NCBI RefSeq assembly: GCF_904848585.1
Contig: NZ_CAJHCR010000002.1
Coordinates: 62,001-126,000 of the forward strand
DNA length: 64,000 nucleotides
Direction of reading: 5' to 3'
Origin: Paraburkholderia kirstenboschensis
Lineage (GTDB): Bacteria > Pseudomonadota > Gammaproteobacteria > Burkholderiales > Burkholderiaceae
The notes below the pieces were generated by a model. The model worked only from the letters and a program-made list of their open reading frames with translations, made no database searches and had not been told where the DNA came from. Shown here piece by piece: positions 27,873 through 37,100 of the stretch. Both the position numbers and the translations under genes were made by a program. Every line of letters starts with the position of its first letter. The first letter of the stretch is position 1.

Positions 27873-28135
27873 CCGTGGAGCGACCAATTTCCCGAAACAC
27901 CGAGTCAACGTGTCTGGCGAAAGTAGCCGGCAAGGTAGCCGGCAAGCAACCCGCTATGCTGCTGCAGTACTGCCTGGTCGAGCGGACGACGCGGCAGGAT
28001 TGGGGATTGTGCCCGACTACGACGAGCCCTTCATCGCAGTCAGCCAGAAGTACAACCACGGAAAAGGCCGACTGCCCGACCAACTCATTGGGGGCGGCAC
28101 GTTTGCCGTAGCGAACACATCCGCGGCGAAATAGT
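27873..28135. other. Stretch before the phasin promoter, no firm gene
   Basis: A frame of 74 codons (27910-28134) starts at a GTG without a good ribosome-binding site and has a short internal direct repeat (GTAGCCGGCAAG twice at 27923-27946). I do not recognise it. The phasin promoter begins at its right end. Confidence 0.4.
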
Positions 28136-28163
28136 TTGACTTGCTGACGCCACTCCGTACAAT
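28136..28163 (+). promoter_or_regulatory. Sigma70-type promoter of the phasin gene
   Basis: TTGACT at 28136-28141 and TACAAT at 28158-28163 are separated by 16 bp, close to consensus. Transcription would begin around 28170, inside or next to the palindrome at 28171. Confidence 0.75.
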
Positions 28164-28170
28164 AGGCTTC

Positions 28171-28187
28171 ATGCTGCAGTGCAGCAT
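28171..28187. promoter_or_regulatory. Palindromic PhaR-type operator
   Basis: ATGCTGCAGTGCAGCAT is a perfect 17-bp palindrome containing CTGC-N3-GCAG, the site type I recall for the PHA regulator PhaR. It covers the predicted transcription start of the phasin gene, where a repressor would block it. Confidence 0.65.
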
Positions 28188-28259
28188 TTCACCTTTCCGC
28201 CATGCTGACGCCTGTCTGGTTCACTCGTGGCCCTGCCGCCTTACCTTTCGGAGTTATGA

Positions 28260-28754
28260 ATGACCACATTTACCCCCCAGCAGTTGATTGCCGCGCAGCA
28301 AGCGAACGTTGAAGCCTTTTCTGGCGCGCTCAACAAGGCATTCGCAGGCTTCGAAAAGCTGGTCGCGTTGAACTTGCAGGTCAGTAAGGCGGCTCTAGCC
28401 CAAAGCCAGGAAATCGTGATCAAAGCCGTTTCGGCGGGCAATCCGGGCGCTCTGTTCGCATTGCAAGCAGGCCTTTCACAGCCGGTTGCAGAAAACGCGG
28501 TGGCGTACGGCCGTAGCGTTCATGAAATCATGACCGAAGTTGGAAGCGACATTTCGGCCGCTGCGACAGCGCAAGGCGAAAAATTGCAGCGCGACACACA
28601 AGCGTTTGTCGAAGGCCTTAAAAAGAACGCGCCCGCTGGAAGCGAATCGGCTATAGCTGCGTGGAACTCCGTCTTCTCTGCGACGAACGCGACCTACGAA
28701 TCGGCCAGCAAGGCTGCGAAGCAGTTCGTCGCTACGGTGTCCACCGTACAGTAA
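28260..28754 (+). CDS. phaP: Phasin (PHA granule protein)
   Basis: The 164-residue protein is typical of Burkholderia/Ralstonia phasins: MTTFTPQQLIAAQQANVEAF, then GFEKLVALNLQVSKAALAQSQEI and GLSQPVAENAVAYGRSVHEI. It coats polyhydroxybutyrate granules and controls their number and size. GGAG lies 7 bp before the ATG. The upstream region holds a near-consensus promoter with a PhaR-type palindrome at the start site, the classical derepression arrangement in which PhaR leaves DNA when granules form. A long stem-loop follows the gene. Confidence 0.95.
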   Translation: MTTFTPQQLIAAQQANVEAFSGALNKAFAGFEKLVALNLQVSKAALAQSQEIVIKAVSAGNPGALFALQAGLSQPVAENAVAYGRSVHEIMTEVGSDISAAATAQGEKLQRDTQAFVEGLKKNAPAGSESAIAAWNSVFSATNATYESASKAAKQFVATVSTVQ

Positions 28755-28784
28755 GACCGCGGCCTCTTACCGCACTTGCAGGTC

Positions 28785-28814
28785 GACAAATGCGAACTTC
28801 GGTTCGCATTTGTC
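28785..28814 (+). terminator. Stem-loop after phaP
   Basis: GACAAATGCGAAC and GTTCGCATTTGTC form a perfect 13-bp stem with a TTCG loop, 31 bp after the stop. No long T-run follows, but the stem is strong and the UUCG loop is typical of stable transcript ends. Confidence 0.75.
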
Positions 28815-28912
28815 CTTCCGGCATTGGTGGGTATATCGGGAAGCACGTTAAGCGACCGCACAAGGCCTTTCCGCAAACAGCATCAAGCTACGATTGATTC
28901 AACGGATGCAGC

Positions 28913-29434
28913 ATGGACGACCGATTCGATAGACGAGAACTGTTACTCCATCTTGGCGACATTCTCCACGCTTTGAACTATCTGACCGCCAAGGCCAAAC
29001 CCGGCATCTCTGTGACGCAAGTCCTGCAGAAAGACGATGCCTTGCAGACCTTCGAGTTCCTCCGCGCATTAGCGCCGCAGATGACGGTTGCAGAGTTCGG
29101 CGCAGGGGTCGCCAGTGCGTTCTCCCAATGGCCGAAGGAACTGCTTGAGACGGAGCTAAATAGGGACGCGCTTGCCTCAGCCGTTAAGGACAACCTTTTT
29201 CAGGGCAACGTTGACGGCTGGAATGCATACGTCGCTCACATTGGAAAGGATGTGCCCTGGTTTGGAATCGGGCCTTCCGAAGTGAAGGGGGCCGAATTGC
29301 CGGAGCCGGTGAGCCGAGCCGCAGGTGAGACGACGACAGCCGAGGCCAGCGCCCACGTTCTGTCAGCCGTCGGAGCTGACGTACATAACGAAAAAAGGGG
29401 CTGGCCATGGCCAGAGCCAAGGTTGACGTCCTGA
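28913..29434 (+). CDS. Hypothetical protein
   Basis: This protein has 173 residues and I do not recognise the family. The N-terminal 115 residues look folded and mainly helical (HLGDILHALNYLTAKAKPGISVTQVLQK, FLRALAPQMTVAEFGAGVASAF), with WNAYVAHIGKDVPWFGIGP near the end; the last 50 residues are polar and probably disordered. No signal peptide or membrane segment is seen. The ribosome-binding site is weak. It follows the phasin gene and its terminator. Confidence 0.55.
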   Translation: MDDRFDRRELLLHLGDILHALNYLTAKAKPGISVTQVLQKDDALQTFEFLRALAPQMTVAEFGAGVASAFSQWPKELLETELNRDALASAVKDNLFQGNVDGWNAYVAHIGKDVPWFGIGPSEVKGAELPEPVSRAAGETTTAEASAHVLSAVGADVHNEKRGWPWPEPRLTS

Positions 29435-30471
29435 AGCAGGAAACCGGCGCAGTCAGCGCGCAGGTTGGAATCGGTTTTCATGGACCCATGCCGCATCGAG
29501 AATATCGATGCCCATGAAATTCCGCATCTTTAGCCATCCTGATCGATTCTCTAAACGGTGCCTGATGTAGTCCCGGGCCACACCGCTCCAACGCTTCTTC
29601 GATTCAACGCCGCAGCGACAAACCGCGAATGAATTGAAATACCCATTACGCAACAGTCCTTCTTATTAGCGACCAAGTTGTGGATCGCCTCGGGAAAGCA
29701 CCGAGCGCATTTTTCCAAAAATCGTTTGACGGCATTATTGGCTCGTATATGCTGGCTTATAGGCGTTCGCCTTCCGCTCATCGTAGAACATCTGCTTATG
29801 GTTTTGCGCTGCAGCGAAATCGCTTCACAGCGGTTGCAGGCGATCATCCCAACGTCCTGTTTCTTTAAACGCCCCGTGCGAATGAGCAGGCCGTTCAATA
29901 CTTTCAACGTTGCCAGTCGAGTGTAATCGTGAGAGTCCGTGGCCCTTTGGTGAGATGGAACCGCAGTCAGGCGAGTTGTCCTCGCGCTGACGGCGCCATC
30001 GCCGACGGCAGCAGCGGCAGCCTTGCGTTCCGCCGCTTCGTGTCCGTCTTCACAATCCTTTCGCGTCGTTCGGTTCGACGTCACAACTCTATCTCCGCCC
30101 GCGCCTTCATTGCTGTGCGTACGGACGAAGTCGCCTCGCTGTTGCCCTAGCGCCTCCCTCTTTTTCGCCGTTGGGTTCGTCCGTTTGCGCGAGCGCGTTC
30201 GCTTGAGCCGCGCGTTTGCGCATGTGCGGTGCTCAATGCCGTCCACGTGTCTCGCACATGTCGGCCCGGCTGTGCATCGCACCGGGCCTTATCGAACGGC
30301 CAACCTGATCGTCACGCGCGGCGCGTTCCGTTGACGACGACCGCCTGCCCTGCTCCGGCGGCTTGACGCGTCGCGTCTGGCTGTGGACTGGTGCCGCGCT
30401 GACATTTACGGTGCTCATGCTGCGTCGCGCATCTGCTGCGTCCCGCGACTGAACAAACACGTCAATTCGTT
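29435..30471. other. Large intergenic stretch, no gene recognised
   Basis: About 1 kb without a convincing gene. Frames on both strands (for example 29551-30282 minus) are Arg-rich with no recognisable pattern. Its left part (about 29640-29930) is visibly more AT-rich than the surrounding genes. It could be eroded DNA, a non-coding transcript or the long promoter region of the puu operon. Confidence 0.5.
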
Positions 30472-31242
30472 ATGCGAAACAAAGCTCTAATCGGCATTAC
30501 TGCCGATCGAACGACGACAGGCGCTCATCCTTCGCACGTGGTCGGTGAGAAATACATTGCTGCAATCGTCGACGGGTCGCAGGCGCTGGCAATGCTGCTG
30601 CCTGCGCTGGGCGAGCGTCAGTCCACGGAAGATGTACTGGCCACTGTCGACGGTCTGTTCTTCACCGGCAGTTATTCGAATCTCGAGCCGCACCTTTACG
30701 GCGGCGAGCCCAGTGTGTCGGGCACGCTGCACGACGCGGCCCGCGATGCGACGACGCTGCCGCTGCTGCGTGCCGCGATTGCGGCGGGCGTGCCGGTGCT
30801 CGCCGTATGCCGTGGCTTGCAGGAAATGAACGTGGTGTTCGGCGGGACGTTGCATCAACGCATTCACGCGATCGCGGGCTTCAGCGACCATCGCGAGAAC
30901 AAGGCGGAGAGCCTCGACCTGCAATACGCACCGTCTCATACGGTCTCGCTTACGCAAGGTGGCTTGTTGCAGCGGCTTGCGGGCGGTGCAAACGAAGCAC
31001 GCGTGAACTCCTTGCATGGCCAGGGCATCGAGCAGTTGGGCATGGGTCTCGTGGTCGAAGCCACTGCGCCGGACGGACTGATCGAAGCGGTGAGCGTGAA
31101 CGGTGCGCGCGCTTTCGCGCTGGGCGTGCAGTGGCACCCGGAGTGGAAGCATGCGAGCGACTCGCTCTCCACCGCGATCTTTCGTGCGTTCGGCGATGCG
31201 TGCCGCGAACGCATGCGTGGCAAACACGCGAGCCGGCAGTGA
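30472..31242 (+). CDS. puuD: Gamma-glutamyl-gamma-aminobutyrate hydrolase (class I amidotransferase type)
   Basis: The 256-residue protein of peptidase family C26 has the nucleophile Cys in LAVCRGLQEMNVVFGG, and His/Glu of the triad in VQWHPEW. PuuD releases GABA from gamma-glutamyl-GABA in putrescine breakdown. The two following genes encode a PuuA-like ligase and a putrescine aminotransferase on the same strand, so pathway and operon agree. No strong ribosome-binding site is visible before the ATG. Confidence 0.92.
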   Translation: MRNKALIGITADRTTTGAHPSHVVGEKYIAAIVDGSQALAMLLPALGERQSTEDVLATVDGLFFTGSYSNLEPHLYGGEPSVSGTLHDAARDATTLPLLRAAIAAGVPVLAVCRGLQEMNVVFGGTLHQRIHAIAGFSDHRENKAESLDLQYAPSHTVSLTQGGLLQRLAGGANEARVNSLHGQGIEQLGMGLVVEATAPDGLIEAVSVNGARAFALGVQWHPEWKHASDSLSTAIFRAFGDACRERMRGKHASRQ

Positions 31243-31303
31243 CACCCCGCTTGCCGCCGCCAGGCAGGCCTGCGCGAGAGCGCAACAATACAGAGAGAAA
31301 ATC

Positions 31304-32638
31304 ATGTATGACATCGACGAATTTCTGAAGAAGAATCACGTCACCGAAATCGAAGCGATCATCCCGGACATGGCGGGGATTGCGCGCGGCAAGATCATTC
31401 CGCGCAGCAAGTTCGAGTCGGGCGAGTCCATGCGCTTGCCGCAGGCCGTGATGATCCAGACCGTCACCGGAGATTATCCGGACGACGGCACACTAACCGG
31501 TGTCACCGACCCGGACATGGTGTGCGTGCCCGACTCCAGCACGATACGGATGATTCCATGGGCCGTCGATCCGACCGCTCAGGTGATTCACGATTGCGTT
31601 CACTTCGACGGCACGCCCGTGGCCATCTCGCCCCGCCGCGTGCTGCGCCGTGTGCTCGAACTGTACAAGGCGAAGGGCTGGAAGCCGGTCATTGCACCCG
31701 AGCTCGAGTTCTATCTGGTCGATATGAACAAGGACCCCGATCTGCCGTTGCAGCCGCCCATTGGCCGCACGGGGCGCCCAGAGACAGGACGTCAGGCCTA
31801 CTCGATAGAAGCCGTCAACGAATTCGACCCGCTTTTCGAAGACATCTACGAGTATTGCGAGGTTCAGGAACTGGAAGTCGATACGCTGATTCATGAGGTG
31901 GGCGCCGCGCAAATGGAGATCAACTTCATGCATGGCGATCCGCTCAAGCTCGCCGACAGCGTGTTCCTCTTCAAGCGCACGGTACGCGAAGCGGCATTGC
32001 GTCACAAGATGTACGCCACTTTCATGGCCAAGCCGATGGAAAGCGAGCCGGGCTCGGCCATGCACATGCATCAAAGCCTCGTCGACGGGGAAACCGGCCA
32101 CAATCTTTTTACCGGCGCCGACGGCAAGCCCACGTCGCTCTTCACCAGCTACATAGCGGGCTTGCAGAAATACACGCCCGCGTTGATGCCGATTTTTGCG
32201 CCGTACATCAACTCGTATCGGCGCCTCTCGCGCTTCATGGCCGCGCCGATCAATGTCGCGTGGGGGTACGACAATCGCACAGTCGGCTTCCGCATTCCGC
32301 ACTCGGGGCCGGCCGCGCGCCGCATTGAAAACCGTATTCCTGGCGTGGACTGCAACCCGTATCTCGCCATAGCGGCGACGCTCGCGGCTGGCTACCTCGG
32401 CATGACACAAAGGCTCGAAGCTACCGAGCCGCTGCTGAGCGACGGATATGAGTTGCCGTACCAACTGCCGCGCAATCTCGAAGAGGGGCTGACATTAATG
32501 GGCGCTTGCGAGCCCATTGCAGAAGTACTCGGCGACAAGTTCGTGCAGGCCTACCTTGCATTAAAAGAGACCGAATACGAAGCGTTCTTTCGCGTGATCA
32601 GTTCATGGGAACGCCGGCATCTGCTGCTGCACGTTTAA
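31304..32638 (+). CDS. puuA: Gamma-glutamylpolyamine synthetase (glutamine-synthetase-like)
   Basis: This protein has 444 residues from the ATG at 31304; the open frame upstream overlaps puuD. It has the glutamine-synthetase fold: EVGAAQMEINF and PELEFYLV (metal Glu residues), ESEPGSAMHMHQS and RRIENRIPGVDCNPYLAIAA. In this operon it most likely joins glutamate to putrescine or another polyamine (PuuA/SpuI type) rather than making glutamine. It lies 61 bp after puuD and 40 bp before the aminotransferase gene. Confidence 0.9.
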   Translation: MYDIDEFLKKNHVTEIEAIIPDMAGIARGKIIPRSKFESGESMRLPQAVMIQTVTGDYPDDGTLTGVTDPDMVCVPDSSTIRMIPWAVDPTAQVIHDCVHFDGTPVAISPRRVLRRVLELYKAKGWKPVIAPELEFYLVDMNKDPDLPLQPPIGRTGRPETGRQAYSIEAVNEFDPLFEDIYEYCEVQELEVDTLIHEVGAAQMEINFMHGDPLKLADSVFLFKRTVREAALRHKMYATFMAKPMESEPGSAMHMHQSLVDGETGHNLFTGADGKPTSLFTSYIAGLQKYTPALMPIFAPYINSYRRLSRFMAAPINVAWGYDNRTVGFRIPHSGPAARRIENRIPGVDCNPYLAIAATLAAGYLGMTQRLEATEPLLSDGYELPYQLPRNLEEGLTLMGACEPIAEVLGDKFVQAYLALKETEYEAFFRVISSWERRHLLLHV

Positions 32639-32678
32639 GGCGAACGCGAACGCAGATGTGAGAAAAACTGGAGGCAGT

Positions 32679-34115
32679 ATGAGCTACAGAACGGAAGACA
32701 TTGCTTACGTGCAACCCGCCGAACCGGCGGCAAGCACACCCACCGCGCAGCAACGCAGCACCGCCGAGTATCGCGCGCTCGATGCCGCGCACCACATTCA
32801 CCCGTTCTCCGATATGGGCGCGCTCAATCGCAGTGGCAGTCGCGTTATCGTGAAAGCCCACGGCGTGTACTTGTGGGATTCAGAAGGCAGCAAGATCATC
32901 GACGGCATGGCGGGCCTGTGGTGCGTCAATGTCGGCTATGGGCGCAAGGAACTCGCCGATGCGGCGTACAGGCAAATGCAGGAATTGCCTTACTACAACA
33001 CGTTTTTCAAAACCACTCACCCGCCAGTAATCGAGTTATCGGCTTTGCTTGCGGAACTTGCGCCGGAGCCGTTCAATCACTTCTTCTACTGCAATAGCGG
33101 GTCGGAAGGCAACGATACGGTGCTGCGTATCGTCCATCGATATTGGGCGACGCTAGGCAAGCACTCGAAGAAGGTCGTGATTTCCCGCAAGAACGGCTAC
33201 CACGGCTCGACAATCGCAGGCGGCACGCTTGGCGGCATGGAGTATATGCACGAGCAGATGCCGTCGAAAGTCGAGAACATCGTGCATATCGATCAGCCAT
33301 ATTTTTTCGGCGAGGCGAAAAGCGATCAGACACCGGAAGAGTTCGCGCTGGCGCGGGCGCAACAACTCGAAACGAAGATCCTTGAAATAGGCGCGCAAAA
33401 CGTGGCAGCGTTTATCGGTGAGCCTTTCCAGGGCGCGGGCGGCGTGATCTTTCCGGCGTCAACGTACTGGCCGGAAATTGAGCGTATCTGCCGCAAGTAC
33501 GACATTCTGCTCGTCGCGGACGAAGTCATTGGCGGCTTCGGCCGCACCGGGGAATGGTTCGCCCATCAACATTTCGGTTTCGAGCCCGATCTCATCACAA
33601 TGGCGAAAGGGCTCACGAGCGGTTATGTACCGATGGGCGCGGTCGGGCTGAACGACCGGGTCGCCAAAGCCATTGTCGAAAACGGCGAGTTCAATCACGG
33701 CCTGACATACTCGGGCCATCCGGTGGCCGCCGCCGTTGCGGTAGCAAATCTGAAGCTGCTGCGCGACGAAAAGATTGTCCAACGCGTCAAGACCGATACG
33801 GGACCCTACTTCCAGAAGAAACTGCGCGACACCTTCGCGCACCATCCGATTGTCGTTGAGATTGCGGGTGCCGGACTCGTGGCGGGATTGCAGCTCGCGG
33901 AAGAGCCCGCATCGCGCAAACGCTTTGCCAATGGCGGCGATGTGGGCGGCGTTTGCCGGGACTTCTGCTTCAACGGCAATCTGATCATGCGTGCGAGCGG
34001 CGACCGTATGCTGCTGTCGCCGCCGCTCGTCATCACCAGACAGGAAATCGACGAACTTGTTTCGAAGGCCAAGAAGGCGATCGACGCGACGGCACAGCAA
34101 CTCGGCATTTCTTAA
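32679..34115 (+). CDS. spuC: Putrescine-pyruvate aminotransferase type (class III, PLP)
   Basis: This protein has 478 residues from the ATG at 32679, after GGAGG. It is a class III aminotransferase: FFYCNSGSEGNDTVLR, NGYHGSTIAGG, VADEVIGGFGRTGEWF and the PLP Lys in ITMAKGLTSGY. Similarity to SpuC and its place after puuD-puuA point to polyamine catabolism. The start at 32658 is also in frame but has no ribosome-binding site. A stem-loop and then a Tn3 element follow. Confidence 0.9.
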   Translation: MSYRTEDIAYVQPAEPAASTPTAQQRSTAEYRALDAAHHIHPFSDMGALNRSGSRVIVKAHGVYLWDSEGSKIIDGMAGLWCVNVGYGRKELADAAYRQMQELPYYNTFFKTTHPPVIELSALLAELAPEPFNHFFYCNSGSEGNDTVLRIVHRYWATLGKHSKKVVISRKNGYHGSTIAGGTLGGMEYMHEQMPSKVENIVHIDQPYFFGEAKSDQTPEEFALARAQQLETKILEIGAQNVAAFIGEPFQGAGGVIFPASTYWPEIERICRKYDILLVADEVIGGFGRTGEWFAHQHFGFEPDLITMAKGLTSGYVPMGAVGLNDRVAKAIVENGEFNHGLTYSGHPVAAAVAVANLKLLRDEKIVQRVKTDTGPYFQKKLRDTFAHHPIVVEIAGAGLVAGLQLAEEPASRKRFANGGDVGGVCRDFCFNGNLIMRASGDRMLLSPPLVITRQEIDELVSKAKKAIDATAQQLGIS

Positions 34116-34125
34116 CGTTAGGTCC

Positions 34126-34162
34126 TACCGGCATGGGTAAACGCATTGCACGCATGCCGGTA
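34126..34162. terminator. Inverted repeat after spuC
   Basis: TACCGGCATG and CATGCCGGTA form a perfect 10-bp stem with a 17-nt loop, starting 11 bp after the stop. The right arm ends at the target duplication of the Tn3 element, so the transposon landed against this structure. No T-run follows on the left flank. Confidence 0.5.
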
Positions 34163-34165
34163 AAG

Positions 34166-34203
34166 GGGGTTTGAGGTGCAGTGGAACGGAAAACCGGGTT
34201 AAG
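34166..34203. repeat. Left terminal inverted repeat of the Tn3 element
   Basis: It is 38 bp and differs from the complement of the right end at a single base. The transposase stop codon lies 6 bp inside it, as usual for this family. Confidence 0.93.
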
Positions 34204-34208
34204 GAATT

Positions 34209-36311
34209 TCACGAGTCACTGTCTGCGGGATCACGTAAGGGTCGCAACTCACCCTTGGCCACCGCTTCGGGCATCGAGAACGAGTACCGCCCCAGCATGT
34301 TGATATGCTCGTGCAACAGTGGCGATAGCCGTGCCACATCGGCATCCTCTACCACGTAGCCTTCCCCCTGCAACTGGTTCAAGGCTGCCTCGATGTAAAT
34401 CGTGTTCCACAACACGATCATGTTGAGCACGAGGCCGAGTGTGCCCAACTGGTCTTCCTGACCCTCGCGGTAATGCTGGCGCAGTTCGCCGCGCTTGCCG
34501 TGAAAAACAGCACGCGCGACGCTATGGCGACCTTCGCCGCGGTTGAGCTGTGTCAACGTGGCTCTGCGTTTCGCTTCGTCATCGATGTAGGTCAGCATGT
34601 GCAACGTTTTGTCGATGCGTCCGAATTCAGCGATCGCTTGCGCGAGTCGCGTCGGCCGGTCGCCAACCTGGAGCGTGCGCATAACGCCGGTAGCGGCCAC
34701 CCGGCCGAGCTTGAGCGAGCCGGCCAGTCGCAGCATGTCATCCCAATGCGGTTCGATCTTCTGCAAACTGAGGTGATGCGCCGAGACTGGATTAAGCAGG
34801 CCGTAGTCGGCCTGGGCATCGAACCGCCAGAAACGCGTGCCACCAACATCGGCCAGCCGCGGACTGAAGCGGTAGCCGAGCAGGCGGAACAGTCCGAACA
34901 CCACGTCGCTGTAGGCGCCGGTGTCCGTCATGATCTGCGTTGGTTGAAGGTCAGTCTGCTGTTCGAGTACTACGGCCAGCAGGATCAGGCTGTCTCGCAA
35001 CGTACCGGGAACGGTAATATCGTTCAGGCCAGAGAACTGATCCGACAGCAGGTTGTACCAGGTGACGCCGCGCCCGACGCCGAAATATTTCGGGTTTGGG
35101 CCGGCGTGCACCGTGCGGACCGGGACCACGAAGCGCATGCCGTCGGCCGACGCCACTTCGCCGCCACCCCACAAATTAGCCAGCACAAGACGACTTTGTG
35201 CGGCGACCAGTGTCGCATTCGCCGCCGTCAGCGTGTCGTCTCGCAGGTAGTTCTGATCTACCCAGGACAGCCGGTCACGCTCGAGCTCCGGCACGTCGTT
35301 GCGGATCAACCGCTCCAGCCCGGTGTTGCAGGCTTCGGCCATCAGCACTGCACACAGGCTGATGCGCAGGTCGGTCGCGCGCGCGGTGCGTTCCGAGATG
35401 TGGGTGAAAGCGTCGGTGAAGCCGGTACGCGAGGCAATTTCCAGAATCAGCTCCGGCAGGTCCACGCGCGGCAGCATGCCGGCCACCTTCTTGCGCAACT
35501 CGAGCAGTGAAGCCGGTTCGTCCAGCTTGTCCAGCGGACTGAGCACCAGCTCGTGCTTGTCGCCAGCCATGTCGAAGCGTACTGCCGGGTTGTCGGGCAG
35601 CCTGGCTGCCACCGCACGGTAGGTCCGATCCAGTTCGGTTGCCAGGGCGGTCAGCGTCGGCTCGTGGCCGGCCGACAGCCCGAGGGTCCGGCAGATGATC
35701 GGGCGGGTAGCCTCCCATTCAGCACCTTCCAGCAGGCCGGCACGTGGATCGGCATAACGCCAGCTCGGCGCTACGAATACGTCACGGCGCTTCAGGGCAA
35801 TCTGTAGCTCTTCCAGCACGCAGAACGTGTACGCATGGAAGTCAACGGTGCCGTCTTCATTCACAACATGCCGCTGCCAGGATTTGCTGACCACTTCGCG
35901 CGGAGCATCGTTACCGGGGTTCTTGCGCGTCATGTTGGCCTGCAGCCATTCGCAGGCGGCGACGATCGGCTTGCCTTCAGCATTCGCGCCGAAACGGATG
36001 TGTTCGACCAACGCCGGCAGGTAGCGTCGCACGGACCTGTATTTGGCATCCAGCTCCTGGAAATACACATTGTCGGCCGGCCGGATCAGGGCGTTGACGC
36101 CTTCGAGTGCTCGCATGAGCGTGTCACGCGGAATCTTCTCAAACAACGTTGCGCGCAGCTCGGCATCGGGCAACCCGGTATCCAGCAGCATCTGACACGC
36201 GTGGGCGAGGGTCGCCGCCGCCTGATCCAGATCCTTGAGGGTGTGCAGCCGTGCCTTCTTGTCGGCCTTGATAGCATCGCCGAACAGCTCGCGCAGGAGC
36301 GCTTCCAGCAA
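34209..36311 (-). pseudogene. tnpA: Tn3-family transposase, N-terminus missing
   Basis: The frame encodes about 700 residues, against about 990 for a complete Tn3 transposase. It starts at a TTG (36311) and the frame closes with a stop at 36324-36326, so the first about 290 residues, including the DUF4158-type DNA-binding region, are absent. The rest is intact: LLDTGLPDAELRATLFEKIP, the catalytic core around LLSDQFSGLND, IMTDTGAYSDVVFGLFRLLGYRF and REGQEDQLGTLGLVLNMIVLWNT. No frameshift is seen within the remaining gene. It should not recognise the ends alone, so movement probably depended on a full transposase in trans or preceded the truncation. Confidence 0.9.
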
Positions 36312-36351
36312 TCGAAAACCCTGTCAGGTAGCGATTAATACCCGGATATTA

Positions 36352-36380
36352 TTGACACGCTATTTATATCCGGATATAAA
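36352..36380 (+). promoter_or_regulatory. Consensus sigma70 promoter of the DUF2239 gene
   Basis: TTGACA (36352-36357) and TATAAA (36375-36380) are separated by exactly 17 bp. It reads toward the DUF2239 and carotenoid-oxygenase genes and is almost wholly covered by a palindrome. Confidence 0.8.
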
Positions 36381-36388
36381 TAGCGTGT
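36355..36388. promoter_or_regulatory. 34-bp perfect palindrome overlapping the promoter
   Basis: The sequence from 36355 to 36388 equals its own complement, with centre TATCCGGATA and outer arms ACACGCTA and TAGCGTGT. An additional CCGGATAT copy lies at 36342-36349. A dimeric regulator bound here would block the promoter. As an alternative it might be a recombination site of the transposon, but no recombinase is present. Confidence 0.8.
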
Positions 36389-36412
36389 TGCTTCAGCGCC
36401 TAGGTCAATACC

Positions 36413-37084
36413 GTGACAGACATGTTTCCCAGTTCCTACACAGCCTTTAATGGTCATCGACGTATCGCGTCGGGCTCTCCGCATACAGTCGCCTTGGTGG
36501 TCAAGCAGGCAATCGAAAGTGGGGCAAGCGACCCTGTCCTGATCTTCGATGACTCCACCGGGCGCTCGGTCGACATTGATACGAGGGGTTCGGATGAGGA
36601 GGTGGTCGCTCGCCTGGCACAACCGCCGGCAACCAGCAAGGATGCAGAAGCCGCACTATCCGAACGGCCCGATCAGGCTGCTCCTGCCCACGTCGGCGCA
36701 GATGCTCGCGTTGGCGAGCCCCGTGGTCGCGGCCGTCCGAAGCTAGGCGTAGTACCGCGCGAGGTAACCCTTCTGCCGCGCCATTGGGAATGGCTGGCGA
36801 CGCAACCCGGCGGTGCCTCCGTGGCGCTGCGCAAACTGGTTGAAGAAGCGAGACGCACACGTGGCGAGAAAGACAGATGCCGCCGGGCGCATGAGCGTGC
36901 TTACCATTTCATGTCGGCCATGGCCGGAGACATGCCGGGTTTTGAAGAGGCTACGCGCGCGCTCTTTGCGAATGACGAACCACGCTTTCGCGAACTAATT
37001 GGCGCGTGGCCCGATGACGTGCGCAACCACACGATCGCGCTCGCCTTCGGGGAGGACTGCAACACCTTCCCGTCAACACTCTGA
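36413..37084 (+). CDS. DUF2239 protein, possible ribbon-helix-helix DNA-binding protein
   Basis: This protein has 223 residues from the GTG at 36413; the ATG at 36422 is an equally good start. The N-terminal part has YTAFNGHRRIASGSPHTVALVVK and LIFDDSTGR as in DUF2239. A basic GRGRPK stretch (about residues 104-109) is followed by VPREVTLLPRHWEWL and GASVALRKLVEEARRTRG, which fits strand-helix-helix of a ribbon-helix-helix domain; that fold is my inference. It sits behind a promoter embedded in a perfect palindrome, so autoregulation is likely. The carotenoid oxygenase gene starts 16 bp downstream, probably in one operon. It is transposon cargo. Confidence 0.7.
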   Translation: MTDMFPSSYTAFNGHRRIASGSPHTVALVVKQAIESGASDPVLIFDDSTGRSVDIDTRGSDEEVVARLAQPPATSKDAEAALSERPDQAAPAHVGADARVGEPRGRGRPKLGVVPREVTLLPRHWEWLATQPGGASVALRKLVEEARRTRGEKDRCRRAHERAYHFMSAMAGDMPGFEEATRALFANDEPRFRELIGAWPDDVRNHTIALAFGEDCNTFPSTL

Positions 37085-37100
37085 TTCAGACAATACAAAC

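Noticed and set aside
29551..30282. Minus-strand frame of 243 codons in the 1-kb gap
   Set aside because: Arg/Thr-rich, no similarity, no ribosome-binding site; kept as unexplained region only.
34473..35510. Plus-strand frame of 345 codons within the transposase region
   Set aside because: Antisense to the Tn3 transposase, with no motifs of its own.
36355..36388. Tn3 resolution site (res)
   Set aside because: No resolvase or recombinase is encoded in the element, and the palindrome overlaps a consensus promoter, which fits an operator better.
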